Below are positions 8,063-14,082 of a DNA stretch of 64,000 bases, piece after piece (the stretch's first letter is position 1; every line of letters starts with the position of its first letter). The stretch is from Lutibacter sp. HS1-25 (lineage in GTDB: Bacteria > Bacteroidota > Bacteroidia > Flavobacteriales > Flavobacteriaceae), in the NCBI RefSeq assembly GCF_004121075.1, contig NZ_RHLN01000137.1, positions 1 through 64,000 on the forward strand, written 5' to 3'. The notes beneath the pieces are model-generated. The model was given only the letters and a program-made list of their open reading frames with translations, ran no database searches and had not been told where the DNA came from. The position numbers and the translations under genes are program-made.

Positions 8063-8498
8063 TTACAAATTTTTAATTACGAATTACAAATTTTCAGAAA
8101 TAATGCTATGAAAGAAAATGTTATTCAAATAAAAAGTTACGATTTTGCTGTTGAAGTTGTCAAATTGTACAGATTATTGATAGAAGAGAAAAAAGAGTTT
8201 GTGTTAAGTAAACAACTTTTGAGGTCTGGAACTTCAATTGGTGCGAATATAGAAGAAGCTATTGGAGGTCAAAGCAAAAAGGATTTTTTAGCAAAACTAA
8301 CCATAGCGTATAAAGAAGCAAGAGAAACACATTATTGGATTAGACTATTAAGAGATACAAATTATTTAACTTTTGAAGAAAGTAAATTGTATTTAGAAAA
8401 AACAGAAGAAATATTAAAAATAATAGGAAGTATTCAAAGAACAATTCGTAATTCGTAATTTAAAATTATAAGAGTGAAACAATTCGTAATTCGTAATT
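8063..8498 (+). mobile_element. Candidate mobile cassette: four-helix-bundle gene within inverted repeats
   Basis: AATTACGAATTAC at 8075-8087 (left) is the exact reverse complement of GTAATTCGTAATT, found twice at the right (8448-8460 and 8486-8498). These repeats bracket the gene at 8108-8458, and the right repeat supplies its last codons and stop. The unit sits between trpD and trpC, where no extra gene is expected. Mobility is inferred; no target-site duplication was established. Confidence 0.45.
8108..8458 (+). CDS. Four-helix-bundle protein (23S rRNA intervening-sequence protein family)
   Basis: A 116-residue all-helical protein. YDFAVEVVKLYRLL, LSKQLLRSGTSIGANIEEAIGG, QSKKDFLAKLTIAYKEARETHYWIRLL and the final YLEKTEEILKIIGSIQ match the S23/IVP four-helix-bundle family. 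That family was first noted in 23S rRNA intervening sequences and shares its fold with the Avd protein of diversity-generating retroelements. Its biochemical role is not established. It has no known part in tryptophan synthesis. Its position inside the trp operon and its inverted-repeat flanks suggest insertion. The stop codon lies inside the right-hand repeat. Confidence 0.85.
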   Translation: MKENVIQIKSYDFAVEVVKLYRLLIEEKKEFVLSKQLLRSGTSIGANIEEAIGGQSKKDFLAKLTIAYKEARETHYWIRLLRDTNYLTFEESKLYLEKTEEILKIIGSIQRTIRNS

Positions 8499-8516
8499 GA
8501 AAATTAATAATTAATT

Positions 8517-9305
8517 ATGACCATTTTAGATAAAATAATAGCAAATAAAAAACTAGAAGTAGCACAATTAAGAAGTGAAGTGCAACTAGAAAAATTGATA
8601 AAAAGTCCGGGATTTAACCGTACACCATTGTCGTTAAAAAAATCGTTGACAGCAGTTGGTTCAACAGGAATTATAGCCGAGTTTAAGCGTCAGTCTCCTT
8701 CAAAAGGAATTATAAACGACAAAGTTTCGGTAATAGATGTAACCAATGGTTATTTAGATGCAAAAGTTGCTGCGCAGTCTATTTTAACCGATAAAAATTA
8801 TTTTGGCGGAACAATTTTAGATTTAATGCAAGCACGTTCAGTAAATGAAACAACGCCTATTTTAAGAAAAGATTTTATTGTAGACGGATTTCAAATTGTT
8901 GAAGCAAAAGCTATTGGTGCCGATGTAATTTTATTAATAGCTGCTTGTTTAACTAAAGAAGAATTAAAAAATTACGGAAAACTAGCCGAAGATTTAGGTT
9001 TGGATGTTTTGTATGAAGTGCATAGCAAAGAAGAACTTGATAAAATTGCAGATTTAGACAATAAAATTATAGGAATAAATAACAGAAACTTAAAAACTTT
9101 TGAAGTGGATTTGGAGCATTCTATTGAATTGGCAAGTCAAATTCCAGATAGTTGTATCAAAGTTTCGGAAAGCGGTATCAGCGATCCACGAATTATTACA
9201 GGTTTAAAAGAATACGGTTTTCAAGGTTTTTTAATAGGAGAAAATTTTATGAAAACTGAAAACCCAGGATTGGCTTGTCAGGAATTTGTAAGTCAAATTA
9301 GGTAG
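8517..9305 (+). CDS. trpC: Indole-3-glycerol-phosphate synthase
   Basis: A 262-residue TIM-barrel enzyme that closes the indole ring. It begins with the family pattern MTILDKIIANKKLEVAQLR. The active-site segment AEFKRQSPSKG is near residue 53; LTDKNYFGG, ILRKDFIVDGFQIVEAKAIGADVILLI and GINNRNLKTFEVDL follow. The C-terminal SESGI and FLIGENFM phosphate-binding elements are intact. It is a single-domain TrpC, separate from TrpF. Upstream it abuts the repeat-flanked four-helix-bundle gene; about 80 bp of AT-rich repeat-like DNA separate it from trpF. Confidence 0.97.
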   Translation: MTILDKIIANKKLEVAQLRSEVQLEKLIKSPGFNRTPLSLKKSLTAVGSTGIIAEFKRQSPSKGIINDKVSVIDVTNGYLDAKVAAQSILTDKNYFGGTILDLMQARSVNETTPILRKDFIVDGFQIVEAKAIGADVILLIAACLTKEELKNYGKLAEDLGLDVLYEVHSKEELDKIADLDNKIIGINNRNLKTFEVDLEHSIELASQIPDSCIKVSESGISDPRIITGLKEYGFQGFLIGENFMKTENPGLACQEFVSQIR

Positions 9306-9352
9306 TTTTTGATGCTGAAAAGTTTAAATGTGTAGTTTTTAAAACCCTTACA

Positions 9353-9377
9353 CCTTTAAACTATTAAACCTTTAAAC
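9353..9377 (+). repeat. Short AT-rich direct repeat between trpC and trpF
   Basis: CCTTTAAAC occurs twice, at 9353-9361 and 9369-9377, in the 81-bp trpC-trpF spacer. Nothing else was recognised in that spacer. Confidence 0.55.
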
Positions 9378-9386
9378 AAATTATAT

Positions 9387-10040
9387 ATGAAAATTAAAGT
9401 TTGCGGAATGCGAGATTCAGAAAATCTTCAAAGTTTATTGGCTTTGAAACCAGATTTTGTGGGTTTTATATTCTATTCAAAATCAAAACGTTTTGTATCA
9501 GATTTTCCAAAAGTTGATTTTCCTAATGATATTAAAAAAGTGGGTGTTTTTGTAAATGAAACAATTGAAGAAGTATTAAGAATTGTAGAAAAACACCAAT
9601 TAAATGCGGTTCAGTTACACGGAGAAGAAACACCTACGTATTGTAAAGAGCTTATTGAAAGTAGTAAAAAGTATCACCTTGAACGCAGTCGAAATGCAGA
9701 ATTTCAACAATTGCAAATTTTCAAAGCATTTTCAGTAGACGATGATTTTGAATTTTCAAAAACAGAGGTGTATCAAAAAGTATGTGATTATTTATTATTC
9801 GATACAAAAGGAAAAGAATACGGGGGTAATGGTGTAAAATTTAACTGGGAAGTGCTTCAAAAATACAAAGGTAAAACGCCTTTTTTATTAAGTGGAGGTA
9901 TTTCAAAAATAGATGCGCAAGTAATTAAAAAAATACAACACAATGCTTTTGCAGGTGTAGATATTAATAGTGGTTTTGAAATTACGCCGGCATTAAAAAA
10001 TATAAACGATATAAAAGAATTTAAAAACAACTTACTATGA
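9387..10040 (+). CDS. trpF: Phosphoribosylanthranilate isomerase, with an in-frame insertion
   Basis: A 217-residue TIM barrel catalysing the Amadori rearrangement before TrpC. It has the expected start [13 protein letters not shown] with the catalytic Cys, [49 protein letters not shown] and the catalytic Asp in GVDINSGFE. Between YCKEL and KAFSVDD there are 23 residues where about 10 are usual. The extra part reads [11 protein letters not shown], encoded by DNA resembling a palindromic repeat (9671-9700). It overlaps trpB by 4 bp (ATGA), so the two are translationally coupled. Probably functional. Confidence 0.95.
   Translation: MKIKVCGMRDSENLQSLLALKPDFVGFIFYSKSKRFVSDFPKVDFPNDIKKVGVFVNETIEEVLRIVEKHQLNAVQLHGEETPTYCKELIESSKKYHLERSRNAEFQQLQIFKAFSVDDDFEFSKTEVYQKVCDYLLFDTKGKEYGGNGVKFNWEVLQKYKGKTPFLLSGGISKIDAQVIKKIQHNAFAGVDINSGFEITPALKNINDIKEFKNNLL
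9671..9700 (+). repeat. Repeat fragment inserted in frame within trpF
   Basis: The stretch TCACCTTGAACGCAGTCGAA looks like the TGAgCGCAGTCGAA-type dispersed repeat common in flavobacterial intergenic DNA. Here it is translated in frame as HLERSR. The insertion point is a surface loop between a helix and the KAFSV strand of the barrel. The identity with a dispersed repeat is from memory, not from a search. Confidence 0.5.
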
Positions 10041-11218
10041 GTTATTTTGTAGATGAAAATGGATTTTACGGAAAATTTGGAGGGGCATATATTCCAGAAA
10101 TGTTATATCCAAATGTAGAAGAATTACGTCAAAAATATTTAACAATTATGCAAGAACCTGCTTTTCAAAAGGAGTTTCAAGAATTGTTAAAAGAATATGT
10201 TGGCAGACCAACACCTTTGTATTTTGCAAAACGCTTGTCTGAAAAATACAACACAAAAATTTACTTAAAACGTGAAGATTTATGTCATACAGGTGCGCAC
10301 AAGGTTAACAATACAATCGGACAAATTTTAATGGCAAAACGTTTGGGTAAAACCAGAATTATTGCCGAAACAGGAGCAGGGCAGCACGGTGTTGCAACAG
10401 CAACAGTTTGTGCTTTAATGGGTATGGAATGTATTGTTTATATGGGTGAAATTGACATTGCTCGTCAGGCACCAAACGTGGCACGAATGAAAATGTTGGG
10501 CGCAACTGTAGTGCCTGCGTTATCGGGTAGTAGAACGTTAAAAGATGCTACAAATGAAGCAATTAGAGATTGGATTAACAATCCGGTAGATACGCATTAT
10601 ATTATTGGTTCAGTAGTTGGGCCGCATCCTTATCCAGATATGGTTGCTCGTTTTCAATCGGTTATTTCTGAAGAAATTAAAAAGCAATTAAAAGAAAAAG
10701 AAGGTTCAGAAAATCCAGATTATGTAATTGCTTGTGTAGGTGGAGGAAGCAATGCTGCAGGAGCTTTTTATCATTTTTTAGATGAAGGAGAGGTGAAATT
10801 AATTGCAGTTGAAGCTGCTGGTTTAGGAGTAGATTCAGGTGAAAGTGCTGCGACAAGTGTTTTAGGACATGAAGGAATTATTCACGGAAGTAAAACTTTG
10901 TTGATGCAAACCGAAGACGGACAAATTACAGAGCCTTATTCGATTTCAGCGGGATTGGATTATCCTGGTGTTGGACCTTTACATGCGCATTTATGTGAAT
11001 CTAGACGTGCTGAATTTATTTCGGTTACTGATGATGAAGCAATGCAAGCCGGATTGGAATTGTGCGAGTTAGAAGGAATTATTCCTGCTATTGAAAGTTC
11101 GCATGCTTTGGCGGTTTTTAAAAAGAAAAATTTTAAAGAAAATGATATTGTTGTATTGAATTTATCAGGAAGAGGAGATAAAGACTTGGATACTTATATC
11201 AAATATTTTAAACTGTAG
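10037..11218 (+). CDS. trpB: Tryptophan synthase beta chain
   Basis: A 393-residue PLP enzyme that condenses indole with serine. It begins in the family style with [18 protein letters not shown]. The PLP lysine is K89 in [54 protein letters not shown] and the phosphate cup GGGSNAAG follow. It ends with [15 protein letters not shown]. Start and length are typical of TrpB1. It overlaps the trpF stop codon by 4 bp. The partner trpA is displaced 523 bp downstream by the GIY-YIG cassette and a second palindromic element. Confidence 0.98.
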   Translation: MSYFVDENGFYGKFGGAYIPEMLYPNVEELRQKYLTIMQEPAFQKEFQELLKEYVGRPTPLYFAKRLSEKYNTKIYLKREDLCHTGAHKVNNTIGQILMAKRLGKTRIIAETGAGQHGVATATVCALMGMECIVYMGEIDIARQAPNVARMKMLGATVVPALSGSRTLKDATNEAIRDWINNPVDTHYIIGSVVGPHPYPDMVARFQSVISEEIKKQLKEKEGSENPDYVIACVGGGSNAAGAFYHFLDEGEVKLIAVEAAGLGVDSGESAATSVLGHEGIIHGSKTLLMQTEDGQITEPYSISAGLDYPGVGPLHAHLCESRRAEFISVTDDEAMQAGLELCELEGIIPAIESSHALAVFKKKNFKENDIVVLNLSGRGDKDLDTYIKYFKL

Positions 11219-11223
11219 TTTTG

Positions 11224-11572
11224 CGTCATGCTGAATTTATTTCAGCATCATATCTATTGGGAAAATGCAATTAAGTTTTGTTTACATACTAACAAATAAA
11301 TATAGAACAACACTTTATATAGGGGTTACAAATAGTTTAATAGATAGGGTTGTTCAACACAAAAGTAGGCAAGGTTCAAAATTTACAGTAAAATATAATG
11401 TAACGGATTTAATTTATTTTGAAGAATTTACAGATATAAATCAAGCGATATTAAGAGAAAAACAATTGAAAAATTGGCACCATGATTGGAAAATTAATCT
11501 GATTAAAGAATTGAATCCAACATTAAAAACATTAGAATTATGATGTGACCCTGAAACAAGTTCAGGGTGACG
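11224..11572 (+). mobile_element. Candidate mobile cassette: GIY-YIG gene bracketed by inverted repeats (R2)
   Basis: The 349-bp unit begins CGTCATGCTGAA and ends TTCAGGGTGACG, imperfect 12-bp terminal inverted repeats of the same kind as R1 and R3. Each terminus is also a small hairpin (ATGCTGAA/TTCAGCAT on the left; CCCTGAA/TTCAGGG on the right). Nearly all the interior is one GIY-YIG nuclease gene. Mobility is inferred from structure and from the presence of ORF-less relatives nearby. Confidence 0.5.
11265..11543 (+). CDS. Small single-domain GIY-YIG nuclease
   Basis: A 92-residue protein that is essentially one GIY-YIG domain. FVYILTN near residue 5 and LYIGVTN near 17 form the core motif. 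The conserved Arg is in DRVVQH, with KFTVKY and the catalytic-region Glu in ILREKQLKNW. It ends IKELNPTLKTLEL. The family includes DNA endonucleases and many small uncharacterised bacterial proteins of this length. It looks intact. It lies between trpB and trpA within inverted repeats at 11224-11572, which makes a role in movement of that element plausible but unproven. Confidence 0.88.
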   Translation: MQLSFVYILTNKYRTTLYIGVTNSLIDRVVQHKSRQGSKFTVKYNVTDLIYFEEFTDINQAILREKQLKNWHHDWKINLIKELNPTLKTLEL

Positions 11573-11587
11573 TGGAAAAAAATGATT

Positions 11588-11727
11588 CGTTATGCTGAAT
11601 TTATTTTCAGCATCAGATCTAATGAGTAAAATGTAAGTTTAAATGAGATTTAAATTGATTTTAAAATAATGTAATATAATGTGACTCAGAAACAAGTTTG
11701 CCTGCGGCAGGTAGGTTCAGGGTGACG
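11588..11727 (+). repeat. ORF-less relative of the GIY-YIG cassette (R3), with nested palindrome
   Basis: A 140-bp element that starts CGTTATGCTGAA and ends TTCAGGGTGACG, matching the ends of R2 but without a gene. Near its right end the sequence CCTGCGGCAGG (11701-11711) interrupts what is AACAAGTTCAGGG in R2, so it looks like a second, smaller palindrome inserted into the first. It lies directly before trpA, in a 198-bp spacer. Confidence 0.7.
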
Positions 11728-11741
11728 TAAAATAAAATATA

Positions 11742-12503
11742 ATGAATAGAATAAATAAAAAATTACAAGAAGATAAAAAGTTGCTGTCTATTTATTTTAC
11801 AGCAGGTTTTCCAAAGTTAAATGATACCGTTTCTATTATAGAAAGTTTAGAAAAAAGTGGTGTTGATATGATTGAAATTGGTTTGCCTTTTAGTGATCCT
11901 TTGGCTGATGGACCAACGATTCAGGCGAGTTCAACAACAGCTTTAAATAACGGTATGACAACAAAAGTGTTGTTTGACCAATTAAAAGACATTCGTAAAA
12001 CAGTTTCAATTCCTTTAATAATTATGGGTTATTTTAATCCAATGATGCAGTATGGTATTGAGGCTTTTTGTAAAAAATGTGCTGAAATTGGTATTGACGG
12101 ATTGATAATTCCAGATTTACCAGTAAAAGAATACAACGAAAATTACAAGACTATTTTTGAAAAATACGGTTTGATAAATGTGTTTTTAATTACACCACAA
12201 ACTGGTGATGAACGCATTCGATTTATTGATGAAATTTCTGACGGATTTATTTATATGGTAAGTTCTGCAGCAGTAACTGGTTCAAAAAGTACTTTTGGAA
12301 ATGCGCAAAGCGATTATTTTAAACGTATTGAAACAATGAATTTAAAATCGCCTCAAATTGTTGGTTTTGGTATTTCTAATGCCGAAACTTTTGAGCAGGC
12401 AACTAAAAATACAAAAGGTGCCATTATTGGATCGGCATTTATCAGTCATTTAAATAATAAAGGCAAGGATTCAATTTCAGCGTTTATTGCCACTATAAGA
12501 TAA
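11742..12503 (+). CDS. trpA: Tryptophan synthase alpha chain
   Basis: A 253-residue TIM barrel that cleaves indole-3-glycerol phosphate and passes indole to TrpB. The catalytic acids are in MIEIGLPFSDPLADGPTIQ, near residues 46-60. PLIIMGYFNPMMQYG, GLIIPDLP, FLITPQT, YMVSSAAVTG and the phosphate-binding GFGIS and GAIIGSAF all appear in order. It is the last gene of the operon and is followed by a bidirectional terminator at 12683-12720. The insertions upstream leave its frame intact. Confidence 0.97.
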   Translation: MNRINKKLQEDKKLLSIYFTAGFPKLNDTVSIIESLEKSGVDMIEIGLPFSDPLADGPTIQASSTTALNNGMTTKVLFDQLKDIRKTVSIPLIIMGYFNPMMQYGIEAFCKKCAEIGIDGLIIPDLPVKEYNENYKTIFEKYGLINVFLITPQTGDERIRFIDEISDGFIYMVSSAAVTGSKSTFGNAQSDYFKRIETMNLKSPQIVGFGISNAETFEQATKNTKGAIIGSAFISHLNNKGKDSISAFIATIR

Positions 12504-12556
12504 AACAAGTTGAAGGTTTTTATGTTGTAAGATTGAAGTTGGGAGTTAACCTACTT

Positions 12557-12651
12557 GCACTAGGGATTGCAGCGGCATCCTTTTTTACAATGCAACGCAG
12601 TGGAATTGTAAAAAAGATATAGCGGAAAGCCCGACCTGTAAGGGAGCGCCC
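12557..12651 (+). repeat. Structured intergenic repeat, copy B (about 95 bp)
   Basis: The second copy of the element at 450-542. It shares GCGGCATCCTTTTTTACAAT, the loop GCAACGCAGTG, ATTGTAAAAAAGATATAGCG and AGCCCGACC. Differences fall mainly outside the 12-bp stem, and the GGC(A/G)/GCC-type outer closure is altered (ends GAGCGCCC). It lies just past trpA, before the shared terminator. Confidence 0.75.
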
Positions 12652-12682
12652 AAATTATCATAGTTTGAAAAATATTGCAAAC

Positions 12683-12720
12683 AAAAAAGCGTGTAAATTT
12701 TAAAATTCACACGCTTTTTT
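12683..12720. terminator. Bidirectional terminator between trpA and the FKBP gene
   Basis: AAAAAAGCGTGT pairs with ACACGCTTTTTT. T-runs at both ends let it serve trpA on the plus strand and the FKBP lipoprotein gene on the minus strand. Confidence 0.88.
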
Positions 12721-12737
12721 GTTGTATTAATTATTGA

Positions 12738-13550
12738 CTAATTATTTATTTTTACAAGTTTTATTTCAAAAATAAGTACGGATCCAGCAGGGATTCCGAG
12801 TCTGTCTGTGTAGCCATAACCTAGATACGGCGGGATTAATAAAATGCCTTCGCCACCTTCATTAAAGTAAGTTATACCTTCTTGCCAGCCTTTGATAACT
12901 TGTGATAAATTAAAAGAAATTCCGTTATCACTTTGGTCAAAAACGGTTCCATTGGTAAAATAGCCTTTGTAAGCAACAGTTACATTTGAATTTGCAGTAG
13001 GAACAGCACCTTCACCTTGTTTGTTAATGATATAATACAAACCAGTTTCGCTTTTTTGAGCTTCTAACTCATTTTCTGCTAAATAGGCCAATATTTCATC
13101 TTCGGGAGTTGAAATTTTTAAAATTTTAATATCAAAAATTAAAACAGAGCCCGCAGGTACGTTATTTCTGTCATAAAATCCAAAGCCTAATGATGGAGGC
13201 ATGTAAATAGTTCCTTCACTTTCTTCCTCAAAAAATTTGATTCCTTCAGCCAAACCTGGAATTAAATTTTCTATTAATGAAGTAATACCTTCAGTTTTAG
13301 TTTCTTCAACAACTGATCCGTCTAATAAGTATAATTTATAAGTAAAAGTAACCTTTTCATTTTCAGCATGTTTTCGGCCATTTCCTTCGGTTTTAATTAA
13401 GTAATGTAAACCAGTTTCTGTTCTGTTAGCTGTTATGTTATTTTCATCTAAGTAAGCAATAATATCATCTTCAGTTTCATAAGAAGGAGGAGTATCGTCG
13501 TTACAAGAAATAAACAATACGCTAAAAAATAGTAATAAATAATATTTCAT
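12738..13550 (-). CDS. Tandem two-domain FKBP-type peptidyl-prolyl isomerase lipoprotein
   Basis: A 270-residue lipoprotein; the signal ends LFISC with the lipobox Cys near residue 16. Two FKBP domains follow, each preceded by a similar helix (EDDIIAYLDENN and EDEILAYLAENE). Domain 1 has GLAEGIKFF, MPPSLGFG and VPAGSVLIFDI. Domain 2 has VAYKGYFTNGTVFDQS, VIKGWQEGI, IPPYLGYG and IPAGSVLIFEI. The second domain keeps more of the canonical FKBP active-site residues than the first. The expected role is proline isomerisation or chaperone activity in the periplasm or outer membrane. A TATATTTG box at 13576-13583 supports this start. Confidence 0.92.
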   Translation of the reverse strand: MKYYLLLFFSVLFISCNDDTPPSYETEDDIIAYLDENNITANRTETGLHYLIKTEGNGRKHAENEKVTFTYKLYLLDGSVVEETKTEGITSLIENLIPGLAEGIKFFEEESEGTIYMPPSLGFGFYDRNNVPAGSVLIFDIKILKISTPEDEILAYLAENELEAQKSETGLYYIINKQGEGAVPTANSNVTVAYKGYFTNGTVFDQSDNGISFNLSQVIKGWQEGITYFNEGGEGILLIPPYLGYGYTDRLGIPAGSVLIFEIKLVKINN

Positions 13551-13575
13551 ATTGGGGGTGTTTTTTTATGTTTTG

Positions 13576-13583
13576 CAAATATA
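13576..13583 (-). promoter_or_regulatory. -7 box of the FKBP lipoprotein promoter
   Basis: The minus strand reads TATATTTG (TAnnTTTG), 25 bp before the ATG at 13550. Confidence 0.5.
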
Positions 13584-13670
13584 CTCTAATAGGTGTCTTT
13601 TTTAATTATTTTATAGCTTTGATAATTAAATTTAACTTATTTTTAATAAATATCTAAAAAAACAAAAAAA

Positions 13671-13904
13671 ATGGAATTACCTAAAAGAGCAGGCAGTAGC
13701 CCAATAGCAGTTGAATTGGAAGAAGGAAAAAAGTATGCCTGGTGTGCATGTGGGTTGTCTGAAAGTCAACCGTTTTGCGATGGAAAACACAAAGGAAGCG
13801 GAATGGTACCACAAATATTTACAGCCGAAAAAACAGCAACTAAGTACCTTTGTAGTTGTAAACAAACTAAAAACAATCCCTTTTGTGATGGTTCTCATAA
13901 ATAG
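13671..13904 (+). CDS. CDGSH iron-sulfur domain protein
   Basis: A 77-residue protein with two CDGSH-type cluster motifs. The first is WCACGLSESQPFCDGKH (about residues 24-40) and the second LCSCKQTKNNPFCDGSH (about 60-76). Each provides three Cys and one His, the ligand set for a 2Fe-2S cluster. Tandem CDGSH proteins of this length are common in bacteria and are thought to act in electron transfer or iron/redox balance; the specific partner is unknown. It is flanked by a divergent FKBP gene and the FUSC-like gene, with no evident operon. Confidence 0.93.
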   Translation: MELPKRAGSSPIAVELEEGKKYAWCACGLSESQPFCDGKHKGSGMVPQIFTAEKTATKYLCSCKQTKNNPFCDGSHK

Positions 13905-14057
13905 TTGAACAAACTGTTTGTAATATGAATTTTTAAAATTATACATATTAAATTTTGTAATTAAATGAAAACATTTAAAAATTAGGATTCTAATTTATAT
14001 AATTGTTAAATCTGCTAATAAAACTTTTAATGCATAAATGAAGTGAAAAATACTCCG

Positions 14058-14065
14058 TAAATTTG
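14058..14065 (+). promoter_or_regulatory. -7 box of the FUSC-like gene
   Basis: TAAATTTG (TAnnTTTG) lies 18 bp before the ATG at 14083. Confidence 0.5.
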
Positions 14066-14082
14066 ATGCATATTCAATAAAA

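Noticed and set aside
13677-13946. Minus-strand frame opposite the CDGSH gene
   Set aside because: It overlaps a gene with two intact CDGSH cluster motifs and shows no family features.
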